A stretch of 64,000 nt of DNA from an uncultured Clostridium sp. (GCA_900541315.1 UQJF01000001.1:1-64000), one strand, 5' to 3'; shown: positions 17,133 through 26,279, numbered from the stretch's first letter. Made by a program: numbers and translations. The notes: generated by a model not told the origin, from the sequence alone.

Positions 17133-17351
17133 ATGATAGCAAATGTAATTATATTGCTCCTTATATTTGGCTACTGTGGTCTGGTGATTTACTGGAAACG
17201 TACCGGTGCGTTAAAGGACAGCTGCAGCAGCTGTGGAAGCGGAAAAAGTGGCTGTGGCGGTGGCTGCGGCGGCTGCAGCGGACATTGCAGCAGTTGTGGA
17301 AGTGTTCATGCACATCATGGGGACGTTCATAAAACGATGAAAAAGCACTGA
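17133..17351 (+). CDS. FeoB-associated Cys-rich membrane protein
   Basis: 72 residues: one membrane span (about 3-22), a short basic stretch, then a Gly/Cys-rich segment with nine cysteines (CSSC, CGGGCGGC, CSSC patterns) and a His-rich tail. This is the composition of the FeoB-associated Cys-rich membrane protein family found after feoB in Firmicutes. It probably handles iron at the cytoplasmic face of FeoB; the biochemical role is not established. Its leader carries the A-type motif 23 bases before the start. Confidence 0.85.
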   Translation: MIANVIILLLIFGYCGLVIYWKRTGALKDSCSSCGSGKSGCGGGCGGCSGHCSSCGSVHAHHGDVHKTMKKH

Positions 17352-17454
17352 TCCAGTTGCTGTCTGTATTTACACGCAGCAATGGACCTGTATTTATGAT
17401 GGTGCTATTTTCTGGTGATATGTACGTTATGTATGTTTAGAAAGGAACAGAAAA

Positions 17455-17601
17455 ATGGGAAATTCATCTGGTTCCATGCTTTATATGGTAGTTGCCCTTA
17501 TTATCATCTATGTAGTGGGAATGGGGATCTACCAGGGAGTAAAATATATCCAGAAAAAGCGGGAACAAGCAAGAGATAAGAAATTCCGCGAAGAAAAGTA
17601 G
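17455..17601 (+). CDS. 48-residue single-span membrane protein, unknown
   Basis: A short frame starting at ATG 17455 after AAAGGAAC (17441-17448), ending TAG at 17599-17601. It has a polar N-terminus with a GSS segment, one hydrophobic span (about residues 9-25, with MVVALIIIYVVGMG) and a highly basic, charged C-terminal tail (KKREQARDKKFREEK). It lies between the FeoB-associated gene and the HMA-domain gene in the same direction. I do not recognise a family. The ribosome binding site, span and position argue that it is real; it may be a small accessory subunit for iron or metal transport. Confidence 0.65.
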   Translation: MGNSSGSMLYMVVALIIIYVVGMGIYQGVKYIQKKREQARDKKFREEK

Positions 17602-17640
17602 GCAGTACAGACCTGTTACAGAAACGAAAGGGACATAAAA

Positions 17641-18003
17641 ATGGTTAATATAATCGTAATACTTATATTGATCCTGATCGCAGTGTTCGCTGTCAGAGGC
17701 ACTATCAAACATATGAAAGGCGAAAGCCCGTGCTGTGGCGGCGGCGGAGCCAGCGAGGTGAAAGAAGAGCCAAGTAAACTGGAAGGCCCTGTGGTCGGTG
17801 AAAAGATTATGCAGATCTCAGGTATGACCTGTGAGCATTGTGTAAATCGTGTAATGCATGCTTTAAACAAGATAGACGGTGTATCTGCAAATGTCAGCTT
17901 AAAGGGAAAAAGAGCTGTTATTTCTTATGACCGTGAGGTTGATGAGAAGGTGCTGAAAAAGGCAGTAGAAGATGCAGGTTATACGGTAAATTCTATTTCA
18001 TAA
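17641..18003 (+). CDS. Membrane-anchored heavy-metal-associated (HMA) domain protein
   Basis: 120 residues: an N-terminal membrane span (about 3-20), a linker with a CCGGGG motif (Cys31-Cys32), and a complete ferredoxin-like HMA domain at about 53-120 with the metal-binding loop GMTCEHC (Cys64, Cys67). HMA domains bind Cu(I), Zn(II) or similar ions. The N-terminal half resembles the FeoB-associated protein (span then Cys/Gly), so the gene may be a fusion of that module with HMA. It is the last of three small membrane genes after feoB and ends at a bidirectional terminator. Confidence 0.88.
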   Translation: MVNIIVILILILIAVFAVRGTIKHMKGESPCCGGGGASEVKEEPSKLEGPVVGEKIMQISGMTCEHCVNRVMHALNKIDGVSANVSLKGKRAVISYDREVDEKVLKKAVEDAGYTVNSIS

Positions 18004-18080
18004 GCCTGCGTTTTTAGACCTGCACACTCAAATCCGCATCCTACGTGATTCGTACAGTTATTTACGAAACGATGTACTAG
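18004..18080. repeat. C-family repeat, single arm
   Basis: About 77 bases between the HMA gene and the terminator, beginning GCCTGCGTTTTTAGACCTGC and ending AAACGATGTACTAG. Its reverse complement matches 44131-44202 almost base for base, and the same sequence recurs in direct orientation, diverged, at 44216-44290. It is a dispersed intergenic repeat. Confidence 0.75.
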
Positions 18081-18086
18081 ATCGCA

Positions 18087-18139
18087 AAAAAGACCAGGAG
18101 TGTCCGGACATATCTGTCTGGTACACAGCTGGTCTTTTT
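18087..18139. terminator. Bidirectional terminator
   Basis: AAAAAGACCAG (18087-18097) pairs with CTGGTCTTTTT (18129-18139), with further pairing inside the loop. It separates the convergent HMA gene and ABC exporter operon. Confidence 0.85.
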
Positions 18140-18166
18140 GTTTTGTGGATCACTACTTGCGGATTG

Positions 18167-19852
18167 CTATTTGCAGATCGTTCTGTAACATTTTAATTCC
18201 CCAGCCTGTAATATCCTGCTGCATCCCGTCAGCGTACTGCTTCTGTGGGAGATCAGCAGTAATGTTTTGCCTGCATAAGCTGTCTGCAGTGTATGGAGAA
18301 GTTCTTTCTCGTGAAGGGCATCTAAAGCGCTGGAAGGTTCATCCATAAGGCAGATATCCGGATTGCGCAGCAATATTCTTGCAATGCCGATCCGCTGGCG
18401 TTCCCCGCCTGAAAGCCTTGCACTCATCTGTCCCATGTCTGTATCATAGCCCTCTGGCAGTGTATCAATAAACTCTGCAATACCGGCCTGTTTTGCGGCA
18501 TCCTTGATCTCTTCTATGGATGCACCGGGCTTTGCTATCCCGATATTTTCCCCAATAGTCATATCAAACAAATAGGTATCCTGTTCCAGAAATGCGATCC
18601 GTTTATGAAGTTCGCTGAAGCTGATCTGTTCTAATGGAATGCCATTGATCAGGATCTGGCCTTCAGAAGGTGCGTAAAACCGCAGTAACAGGCGCAGCAG
18701 TGTGGATTTTCCGGCACCAGATTCACCGGCGATACCGATCTGGTCTCCTTTATGGATCACATAGTTAAAGTGTTCCAGGATTTTTCTCTCTGTACCTGGA
18801 TAAGCGAAAGACACATTTTTAAATTCGATGGTCTGGATCTCGCCGCAGGTGACAGGATGCACAGGTTCTTCTGTTTCAGGCAATGTATCTTCGATCTTAA
18901 AAATACGTTCTGCAGCGCCATAAGCTTCCAGAAGACTTGTTACCACAAAGGTAAGGCTGAAAGAAGAGGATAAAGAAGCAGTTGCAGCAAAGGAAATAGC
19001 AATGGTTCCTACCGGGTTATCAATCCCCTTTGATGCAAGATATCCGGCGCATACCAGGATCAGTATCCTTGCAAGATAGATGAAAAAGCTGGGAAAAGAA
19101 GCAATGGTCTGCCTGTGGAGCGTAAGCCCTAAAGCAGCTTTATTTACCCGGTTGTTTGCCAGCATCACATCATTCATTTTCCGGTTTCCGGCGCCAAAGA
19201 TCTGGATATCCCGTATGCTGTATACACTTTCCAGTATTTTTGACTTTAAGTCACCAAGCTGTTCCCTGTAGCGCATACCGATTCCACGTCCTGCTATTAA
19301 TGCACCAAGAGGCAGTACAACGCTGATCATAACGTAAATGGGGATCAGCACCAGTGCATACAGAGGATTTACAAACCATGCTAAAGCAATGGTAGTTACC
19401 GGAAGCAAAATAACTGTAAACATGGGTCCGATGGTATGGGCAAAGAAATATTCAAGAGTTTCAATATCCGCTACAGCAATGTTCATAATATCGCCGGTTT
19501 CACGTCCGATCATATAAGCAGGTGAGATGCGGTCGATAGCATCAAAAAGATGTACTCTCATTTTCGCAAGAATACCATAAGCACCTAAATGGGAGAATAA
19601 ACCTTCCAGGTAGCGGCATACTGCGATCAGAACAGCGCAGGCGATGGTAAGGGCTGCATAAGCTATTGTCCCATTGCAAAAACCGGCTGCAGCTAAGAGC
19701 CATAAAGCTCCAAAGCCCATAAGTCCCATGTGGGAAAGGGCCCCAAGTACACTGGCTATCGTTGATATGGCAATATATTTTCGGATCGGTCTTCCGATTG
19801 CCAGAAGCCGCCGGTTCATGTCTTTCATTGAATAACTGAATTTTCCCTTCAT
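18167..19852 (-). CDS. ABC exporter half-transporter, CydC-like
   Basis: 561 residues: six-span membrane domain (about 20-310) followed by an ATPase with Walker A GESGAGKST, signature LSGGERQRIGIARI, Walker B ICLMDEPSSALD and the H-loop ISHRSS. It forms a heterodimer with the partner gene upstream, whose stop it overlaps by four bases (ATGA). The domain layout resembles CydC of the thiol exporter, but no cytochrome bd genes are near, so a drug, peptide or thiol exporter role is equally possible. Confidence 0.85.
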   Translation of the reverse strand: MKGKFSYSMKDMNRRLLAIGRPIRKYIAISTIASVLGALSHMGLMGFGALWLLAAAGFCNGTIAYAALTIACAVLIAVCRYLEGLFSHLGAYGILAKMRVHLFDAIDRISPAYMIGRETGDIMNIAVADIETLEYFFAHTIGPMFTVILLPVTTIALAWFVNPLYALVLIPIYVMISVVLPLGALIAGRGIGMRYREQLGDLKSKILESVYSIRDIQIFGAGNRKMNDVMLANNRVNKAALGLTLHRQTIASFPSFFIYLARILILVCAGYLASKGIDNPVGTIAISFAATASLSSSFSLTFVVTSLLEAYGAAERIFKIEDTLPETEEPVHPVTCGEIQTIEFKNVSFAYPGTERKILEHFNYVIHKGDQIGIAGESGAGKSTLLRLLLRFYAPSEGQILINGIPLEQISFSELHKRIAFLEQDTYLFDMTIGENIGIAKPGASIEEIKDAAKQAGIAEFIDTLPEGYDTDMGQMSARLSGGERQRIGIARILLRNPDICLMDEPSSALDALHEKELLHTLQTAYAGKTLLLISHRSSTLTGCSRILQAGELKCYRTICK

Positions 19853-21588
19853 TCTGTCACCTCCATTGTCTGCTGACGCAGGACTAGCTGACGGTATAAG
19901 CCATCCTGTGCCATTAAAGCTTCATGATCGCCCTGCTGAGCTACCTGACCGTCTTTTAAGACGTAAATGCAGTGGGCACTGCGTACAGATGACATCCGGT
20001 GGGAGATGATGATAAGGGTTCGTGTATGAGCCAGGCGGCTAATGGTATCCCAGATTTCTTTTTCACTTTCCGGGTCAACGCTGGAAGTAGCTTCATCAAA
20101 GATCATGTATTCAGCCTTTGATAAAAGGGCTCTTGCGATGCCCATTTTCTGCCTCTGTCCGCCAGAAAGAGAAGCACCTGCATTACCTATATCTGAATCA
20201 AGACCATTTTCCAGTGACTGGACAAATTTTAAAAGACCTGCTTCTGTTACGGCTTCCATTAAAGCTTTATCGTCAGCATCCGGGTCAGCAAGGAGCAGAT
20301 TCTCCCGGATGGTTCCGGAAAACAGGTTTACCTGCTGGGGAACCATTACAATATGTTTTCGCAGTTCTTCCGGTTTCATGCTGTGGTAATCTTTGCCTTC
20401 CATATAAATATGTCCTGCTGATGCGTCACAAAAACGCATTAAAAGGGATGCAGTAGTGGATTTTCCACAGCCTGAAAGCCCTACAAGAGCAATCACAAAA
20501 CCTTTGGGAACAGTAAGGGAAAGGTTCTGTAAGGCTTTGGACCGTCCTTTATAACCATAAGACACATTTTCCATTCGGATCCCGTTGAAATGTTCTTTAT
20601 CTTCCGGCAGTAATGGATCAAAGGGACGGGAAGTATCAGTATCCAGGATCTCTTCTACCTTTCCGGCTGCAGAAATAGCAGTCAGGGCACTGTGGGAAGC
20701 GCTCATCAGCTGCTGGGCAGAAGAAAAATAGCTGTAAGAAAGCATTAGAACCACTAATGCCTGTGAAATGGTGATGGTGCCTCTTGTAATACGGATACAG
20801 GAGTCTGCCAGGGCAGTCACCAGCGCAGCGTAGATCAGCGCCTCTGTTACCAGAAAAGAGGTAAAATTGATTTTCATAAAGCAGTTGATATTTTTATTCA
20901 ATATATCTGCTTTTTCTCCAAGGATATGAGAATGTTCTTTATCTCTGTTAAACAGCTTTAAAGTAGTAAGTCCGCGCAGGCTATCCATATAATAACCGGT
21001 CATATCATCTAATGAACGCCAGTAGATCTTACGGATATCTTCAATCCTGCTGCGGAATGCATTATTAATGGGAAGAAGAAAAAGTGATACCACCAATAAT
21101 AAAACAGCCACCGGCATAGAGATGCCCTTTAAGTGAAAGAACAGGTAAACAGGTGCTATGATACTGTAGATCAGGCTTGGAAGATAGGTGCTGAAATAGG
21201 TCTGCATCTGTTCTACTGCATCCACAGAAGCTGTGATAGCGGAAACAGGACCGATCTTTTCAATGCCGCCTGCATCCAGTTCCAGTACCTTTGAAAAGAT
21301 CATTTTCCGCATGCCTTCCCTTGCTTTTGCAGCGGTCCTGTATTCCAGAAGTCCCTTTAAAAGCTGGGCAAGAAAGGTAAATACAGCGGCAGCCAGAGCA
21401 GCGCTGACAGCGCCCCAGGCAGTATGCAGGATCTCCTGAGGCTGAAAAAGAGTACCAAGGAAACCGGCAATGATCTCAGCCAGTGCAGTAGTCCCCGCCA
21501 AGGTAAGAAAGCCCATACCTGCTATGGCAAAGATCCAAAGCCATAGTCCCCGTGCAAGCTTTAAAAGTGTTTTGTTCATTAAAAGCAT
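19849..21588 (-). CDS. ABC exporter half-transporter, CydD-like
   Basis: 579 residues: membrane domain (about 10-320) and ATPase with Walker A GLSGCGKST, signature LSGGQRQKMGIARAL, Walker B YMIFDEATSSVD and H-loop ISHRMS. Both partners keep a glutamate after Walker B, so both ATP sites may be active. I chose the ATG at 21588, 7 bases after GGGGG (21596-21600); the in-frame ATG at 21615 lies in the operator palindrome and has no binding site. It is first in a two-gene operon with a palindrome over its promoter. Confidence 0.85.
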   Translation of the reverse strand: MLLMNKTLLKLARGLWLWIFAIAGMGFLTLAGTTALAEIIAGFLGTLFQPQEILHTAWGAVSAALAAAVFTFLAQLLKGLLEYRTAAKAREGMRKMIFSKVLELDAGGIEKIGPVSAITASVDAVEQMQTYFSTYLPSLIYSIIAPVYLFFHLKGISMPVAVLLLVVSLFLLPINNAFRSRIEDIRKIYWRSLDDMTGYYMDSLRGLTTLKLFNRDKEHSHILGEKADILNKNINCFMKINFTSFLVTEALIYAALVTALADSCIRITRGTITISQALVVLMLSYSYFSSAQQLMSASHSALTAISAAGKVEEILDTDTSRPFDPLLPEDKEHFNGIRMENVSYGYKGRSKALQNLSLTVPKGFVIALVGLSGCGKSTTASLLMRFCDASAGHIYMEGKDYHSMKPEELRKHIVMVPQQVNLFSGTIRENLLLADPDADDKALMEAVTEAGLLKFVQSLENGLDSDIGNAGASLSGGQRQKMGIARALLSKAEYMIFDEATSSVDPESEKEIWDTISRLAHTRTLIIISHRMSSVRSAHCIYVLKDGQVAQQGDHEALMAQDGLYRQLVLRQQTMEVTE

Positions 21589-21613
21589 ATGTTTTCCCCC
21601 GATTTTTCTGTTC

Positions 21614-21659
21614 ATATGATGTACTAGTACATCATATATAATAAGAAATCCTTTTTCAA
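21614..21659 (-). promoter_or_regulatory. Exporter promoter with 24-base perfect palindrome
   Basis: On the minus strand TTGAAA (21654-21659), 17 bases, TATGAT (21631-21636). A perfect palindrome spans 21614-21637 with core ATGATGTACTAGTACATCAT and covers the -10 box. This is the classic position of a repressor operator (TetR, MarR or PadR type). No regulator gene is adjacent. The core GATGTACTAG also ends the C-family repeats. Confidence 0.7.
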
Positions 21660-21731
21660 TCCCTAATCACCAGTTGAAAAAAATCGCTTATTAATTTTTC
21701 ATGAATTATATCGAAATATTTCCCTGAAGAT

Positions 21732-21760
21732 TTGAAAAATGGAGTATAGTATGGTATATT
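21732..21760 (+). promoter_or_regulatory. Promoter of the rfb operon
   Basis: TTGAAA (21732-21737), 17 bases, TATATT (21755-21760), about 85 bases before the rfbA start. Confidence 0.7.
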
Positions 21761-21844
21761 GAACAAAGAATAACCAGTGGTCCGGCCGTAGTCTGCTTTA
21801 AAACAGGAGGCAAGATGGTTACAGGGACCTGCAAGGAGGAAAAA

Positions 21845-22744
21845 ATGAAAGGGATTATACTTGCCGGCGGAAGCGGCACCAGACTTTACCCTTTGACCAA
21901 AGTTACATCGAAGCAGCTGCTTCCTATTTATGACAAACCTATGATCTATTACCCATTATCTGTATTGATGAATGCAGGTATCAGGGATATCTTAATCATC
22001 TCCACACCAGATGACACCCCTCGATTTGAGGCTCTGTTAGGTGATGGAAAGCAGTTTGGTATTAATTTAAGCTATGCAGTACAGCCAAGTCCAGATGGTC
22101 TGGCTCAGGCATTTATCATTGGTGAAGAGTTTATTGCCGGTGATTCAGTTGCTATGGTATTAGGTGATAATATTTTCCACGGACAGGGCTTAAATAAAAG
22201 ATTAAAGGCTGCTGCCAACAAGGGAAAAGGTGCAACTGTATTTGGCTATTATGTAGACGATCCGGAACGTTTTGGTATTGTTGAATTTGATACAAATGGA
22301 AAAGCTATTTCTATTGAAGAAAAGCCTGAAAAACCGAAGTCTAATTACTGTGTAACAGGACTTTACTTCTATGACAACCGTGTTGTAGAATATGCAAAGA
22401 ACTTAAAGCCATCTGCAAGAGGCGAGTTAGAGATCACAGACCTGAACCGTATCTATCTGGAAAATGGTGATCTGGATGTTATTTTACTGGGACAGGGCTT
22501 TACCTGGCTGGATACAGGAACCCATGAGTCTTTAGTAGAGGCGACCAACTTTGTAAAGACTGTAGAAACCCATCAGCACAGAAAGATCGCATGTCTGGAA
22601 GAAATCGCATATTTAAACGGCTGGATCACGAAAGAGCAGGTATTAGAGACCTACGAAGTCCTGAAGAAGAACCAGTATGGCAAGTATCTGAAGGACGTTT
22701 TAGACGGTAAGTATGTAGATAAGTTACACAATAGAGAGTTCTAA
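21845..22744 (+). CDS. rfbA: Glucose-1-phosphate thymidylyltransferase
   Basis: 299 residues. The nucleotide-binding [11 protein letters not shown] (8-18), the [18 protein letters not shown] segment and the GDNIFHG metal site are characteristic of RfbA/RmlA, which makes dTDP-glucose from dTTP and glucose-1-phosphate. AAGGAGG lies a few bases before the ATG at 21845. It is the first enzyme of dTDP-L-rhamnose synthesis and heads an operon with rfbB, rfbD and glmM. Confidence 0.96.
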   Translation: MKGIILAGGSGTRLYPLTKVTSKQLLPIYDKPMIYYPLSVLMNAGIRDILIISTPDDTPRFEALLGDGKQFGINLSYAVQPSPDGLAQAFIIGEEFIAGDSVAMVLGDNIFHGQGLNKRLKAAANKGKGATVFGYYVDDPERFGIVEFDTNGKAISIEEKPEKPKSNYCVTGLYFYDNRVVEYAKNLKPSARGELEITDLNRIYLENGDLDVILLGQGFTWLDTGTHESLVEATNFVKTVETHQHRKIACLEEIAYLNGWITKEQVLETYEVLKKNQYGKYLKDVLDGKYVDKLHNREF

Positions 22745-22823
22745 TGATCACAGGCGTTCGTCACGGCGTTTACCGTGGCGTAAATGCTCACTTTGAGCTA
22801 TTTTAGGAGGAAATATTTACATT

Positions 22824-23846
22824 ATGAAGATCATCGTAACCGGCGGTGCCGGATTTATCGGAAGCAACTTTGTACACCATATGGTAAATAAATATCCAGA
22901 TTATGAGATCATCAACCTGGATCTGCTGACCTATGCAGGAAATCTGGAAAACTTAAAGCTGGTAGAGGACAAGCCAAACTACCGCTTTGTAAAAGGCGAT
23001 ATCGCTGACAGAAAGTTCATCTTTGACTTATTTGAAAAAGAAAAACCAGACGTAGTAGTAAACTTTGCTGCAGAAAGCCATGTAGACCGTTCTATCACCG
23101 ATCCAGAGGCATTTGTACGCACCAATGTAATGGGAACCACAACTTTACTGGATGCATGCCGTACCTATGGCATTAAGCGTTATCATCAGGTATCTACGGA
23201 TGAGGTTTACGGAGACCTGCCATTAGACCGTCCGGACCTGTTCTTTACAGAAACAACACCACTGCACACATCCAGCCCATATTCTTCATCCAAGGCAAGT
23301 GCAGACCTGTTTGTGCTGGCATACCACAGAACTTACGGAATGCCTGTAACAGTATCCCGCTGCTCCAATAACTACGGCCCATATCACTTCCCGGAGAAGC
23401 TGATCCCGCTGATCATCAGCCGTGCTTTAGCAGATGAAGAGCTTCCTGTATACGGAACCGGTGAAAATGTACGTGACTGGCTTCATGTATCCGATCACTG
23501 CGAGGCTATCGATCTGATCATCCACAAGGGCCGCGTTGGTGAAGTTTACAATATTGGCGGACACAACGAGAGAACCAATCTGGAAGTTGTAAAGACCATC
23601 TTAAAGGCATTAAATAAGCCGGAAAGCCTGATCAAGTTTGTAACAGACCGTCCGGGACATGACCGTCGTTATGCTATCGATCCAACTAAGATCGAGACAG
23701 AATTAGGCTGGAAGCCAAAATATAACTTTGATACGGGAATTCAGCAGACCATCCAGTGGTATCTGGATAACCAGGAATGGTGGAAAAACATTTTAAGCGG
23801 TGAGTACAGTAATTACTTCGATAAAATGTACGGAAACCGTCTGTAA
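22824..23846 (+). CDS. rfbB: dTDP-glucose 4,6-dehydratase
   Basis: 340 residues, extended short-chain dehydrogenase. GGAGFIGSNF (7-16) binds NAD, STDEVYGD (124-131) carries the dehydratase Asp-Glu pair, and Tyr153-xxx-Lys157 (YSSSK) is the catalytic couple. It makes dTDP-4-keto-6-deoxyglucose. AGGAGG is 12-17 bases before the ATG. The gap from rfbA contains a small CACGG/CCGTG hairpin at about 22758-22773. Confidence 0.97.
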   Translation: MKIIVTGGAGFIGSNFVHHMVNKYPDYEIINLDLLTYAGNLENLKLVEDKPNYRFVKGDIADRKFIFDLFEKEKPDVVVNFAAESHVDRSITDPEAFVRTNVMGTTTLLDACRTYGIKRYHQVSTDEVYGDLPLDRPDLFFTETTPLHTSSPYSSSKASADLFVLAYHRTYGMPVTVSRCSNNYGPYHFPEKLIPLIISRALADEELPVYGTGENVRDWLHVSDHCEAIDLIIHKGRVGEVYNIGGHNERTNLEVVKTILKALNKPESLIKFVTDRPGHDRRYAIDPTKIETELGWKPKYNFDTGIQQTIQWYLDNQEWWKNILSGEYSNYFDKMYGNRL

Positions 23847-23871
23847 GTAAACCATAAGCAAAAAGTAACTG

Positions 23872-23896
23872 TGGCTGACGGAAATTTCCGCCAGCC
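23872..23896 (+). repeat. Intercistronic hairpin rfbB-rfbD
   Basis: TGGCTG-A-CGGAAA pairs with TTTCCG-C-CAGCCA, forming a compact hairpin without a clear T run, so it is probably not a full terminator. It could modulate transcript stability between rfbB and rfbD. Confidence 0.5.
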
Positions 23897-23983
23897 ATTG
23901 ACATGTATGATGAGGATTGCAGATGTATATTATGCAGTGCGGTCTGATATCAGAAAGCAAGAACAAAAAGTGAGGGATCATTT

Positions 23984-24844
23984 ATGAGAGTTCTGGTAAC
24001 AGGTGTAAAAGGACAGCTTGGACATGATGTAATGGACGAACTGGCAGCAAAGGGCATCGAAGGGATTGGCGTAGATGTAGAGGAAATGGACATTACAGAT
24101 GCTGCAGCCTGCGAAAAAGTAATTACAGAGGCAAAACCGGATGCAGTGATCCACTGTGCAGCATATACTGCAGTAGATGCTGCAGAAGACAACGTGGAAC
24201 TGTGCCGTAAGGTAAACTCAGAAGGAACAAGAAACATTGCCAAAGTGTGCAAGTCCTTAGACATAAAAATGATGTACATCAGTACAGACTATGTATTTAA
24301 CGGCGAAGGACAGCGTCCATGGGAGCCGGATGACCACAGAGAGCCATTAAATGTATATGGACTGACTAAATATGAAGGTGAGATCGCAGTAGAACAGAAC
24401 CTGGATAAGTACTTTATTGTCCGCATTGCTTGGGTATTTGGTATAAACGGAAAGAACTTTATTAAGACTATGCTCCGCTTAGGCAAAGAAAGAGGTGCTG
24501 TCAGCGTTGTAAATGACCAGATCGGTTCTCCAACTTATACCTATGATCTGTCTAAGCTGTTAGTTGCCATGATCCAGACGGATAAATATGGCAGATATCA
24601 TGCAACCAACGAAGGACTCTGCAGCTGGTATGACTTTGCCTGCGAGATCTTCCGTCAGGCTGGTATGGATGAAGTAAAGGTAACACCGGTAGATTCATCA
24701 GCATTTCCGGTTAAAGCAAAACGTCCGTCCAACAGCCGCTTAAACAAAGAAAAACTGACAGAAAAGGGATTTGAGAGACTTCCTGCATGGCAGGACGCTT
24801 TAGGACGTTATTTGAAGGAATTAAAAGGACAGGAAGGACTGTAA
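23984..24844 (+). CDS. rfbD: dTDP-4-dehydrorhamnose reductase
   Basis: 286 residues, short-chain dehydrogenase of the RmlD family. GVKGQLGHDV (7-16) is the nucleotide-binding turn, STDYVFNG (100-107) the conserved RmlD segment, and Tyr125-xxx-Lys129 the catalytic couple. It reduces dTDP-4-keto-L-rhamnose to dTDP-L-rhamnose. The 3,5-epimerase gene rfbC, needed one step earlier, is not in this operon or elsewhere in the window. Confidence 0.96.
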   Translation: MRVLVTGVKGQLGHDVMDELAAKGIEGIGVDVEEMDITDAAACEKVITEAKPDAVIHCAAYTAVDAAEDNVELCRKVNSEGTRNIAKVCKSLDIKMMYISTDYVFNGEGQRPWEPDDHREPLNVYGLTKYEGEIAVEQNLDKYFIVRIAWVFGINGKNFIKTMLRLGKERGAVSVVNDQIGSPTYTYDLSKLLVAMIQTDKYGRYHATNEGLCSWYDFACEIFRQAGMDEVKVTPVDSSAFPVKAKRPSNSRLNKEKLTEKGFERLPAWQDALGRYLKELKGQEGL

Positions 24845-24847
24845 AAA

Positions 24848-26200
24848 ATGGGAAAATATTTTGGAACAGACGGCTTTCGCGGAGAGGCAAATGTAAACCT
24901 GACTGTTGAGCATGCTTTTAAAGTAGGACGTTTCTTAGGCTGGTATTATGGACAGAAAAATCCGGCTGAAAGATGTCGTATTGTTATTGGAAAAGATACC
25001 AGACGAAGCAGCTATATGTTTGAGTATTCACTGGTAGCAGGTCTGACTGCTTCTGGTGCAGATGTATTTCTGCTTCATGTAACCACCACACCAAGCGTAT
25101 CTTATGTAGTGCGTACAGAAGGCTTTAACTGCGGTATCATGATTTCCGCAAGCCATAATCCATATTACGATAATGGTATTAAGGTTATTAATGAAAAAGG
25201 CGAAAAGCTGGAAGAATCTGTGATCACAGAGATCGAGAAATACTTAGATGGTGAAATAGAGGAGATCCCTTTTGCCAAGAAAGATAAGATCGGCCGTACC
25301 GTAGATTTTGCAGCAGGCAGAAACCGTTATATTGGCTATCTGATCTCCATTGCCACCCGTTCCTTCAAGAACATGAAAGTGGCTTTGGACTGTGCAAACG
25401 GAAGTGCTTCTGCTATTGCCAAAAATGTATTTGATGCTCTGGGCGCCCAGACCCATGTGATCAATAATGAACCAAATGGCTTAAATATCAATACAGACTG
25501 CGGTTCCACCCACATTGAGCATTTACAGAAGTTTGTAGTAGAGGAAGGCTGTGATGTAGGTTTTGCTTACGACGGGGATGCAGACCGTTGTATTGCTGTA
25601 GATGAAAAGGGAAATATAGTAGACGGCGATGGTATTATGTATATCTGCGGTAAATACATGAAGGAGCAGGGAAGCCTGTTCCACAATACAGTTGTTACTA
25701 CGGTCATGTCAAATTTCGGCCTGTACAAAGCATTTGACCGTGAAGGCATTTCCTATGAAAAGACTGCAGTAGGCGATAAATATGTTTATGAAAATATGGC
25801 AGCTACCGGCAACTGCTTAGGCGGTGAACAGTCCGGCCATATTATTTTCAGTAAGCATGCAACCACCGGTGACGGCATCCTTACTTCCCTGAAGGTAATG
25901 GAAGTTATCTTAGAGAAGAAGCAGACACTTGCAAAGCTGGCATCTGAGTATGAAGTTTATCCACAGGTTCTTAAGAACGTAAAGGTAAAAGACAAAAAAG
26001 CAGCCCAGGATGATGAAAAAGTCCAGGCAGAAGTTAAAAAAGTAACAGAAAGCCTGGGAAGCGATGGACGGATCTTACTCCGCCAGTCTGGTACAGAACC
26101 TGTTGTACGCGTTATGGTCGAAGCCTCTGATCTTGAAACCTGCGAAAAATATGTTGACCAGGTAATTAAAGTTATGGAAGAACAGGGACACTGCTTATAA
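24848..26200 (+). CDS. glmM: Phosphoglucosamine mutase
   Basis: 450 residues. The start GTDGFRGEAN, the phosphoserine loop ISASHNP (Ser102, the same number as in E. coli GlmM), the metal loop DGDADR, the sugar loop GGEQSGH and the phosphate loop RQSGTEPVVRV are all present. It interconverts glucosamine-6- and -1-phosphate for cell-wall precursors. It starts three bases after rfbD, so the two are co-translated. GlmM inside a rhamnose operon links wall and polysaccharide supply; a role as phosphoglucomutase for rfbA is possible but less likely from the motif set. Confidence 0.9.
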   Translation: MGKYFGTDGFRGEANVNLTVEHAFKVGRFLGWYYGQKNPAERCRIVIGKDTRRSSYMFEYSLVAGLTASGADVFLLHVTTTPSVSYVVRTEGFNCGIMISASHNPYYDNGIKVINEKGEKLEESVITEIEKYLDGEIEEIPFAKKDKIGRTVDFAAGRNRYIGYLISIATRSFKNMKVALDCANGSASAIAKNVFDALGAQTHVINNEPNGLNINTDCGSTHIEHLQKFVVEEGCDVGFAYDGDADRCIAVDEKGNIVDGDGIMYICGKYMKEQGSLFHNTVVTTVMSNFGLYKAFDREGISYEKTAVGDKYVYENMAATGNCLGGEQSGHIIFSKHATTGDGILTSLKVMEVILEKKQTLAKLASEYEVYPQVLKNVKVKDKKAAQDDEKVQAEVKKVTESLGSDGRILLRQSGTEPVVRVMVEASDLETCEKYVDQVIKVMEEQGHCL

Positions 26201-26279
26201 GGTAAGCTGATACGTCTGAAAAAGCTGGCTTGGAATATTAACCATAACCAGAACGAATAATAAAATGAAATCTCATTGC

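Noticed and set aside
17057-17332. Alternative 91-residue frame overlapping the FeoB-associated gene
   Set aside because: It is a shadow of the Cys-rich gene in another frame; the 17133 frame has the span and family composition.
19849-21588. Naming the exporter cydDC
   Set aside because: Domain layout is similar, but there are no cytochrome bd genes nearby and no specific residues that I can use to tell it from other heterodimeric exporters.
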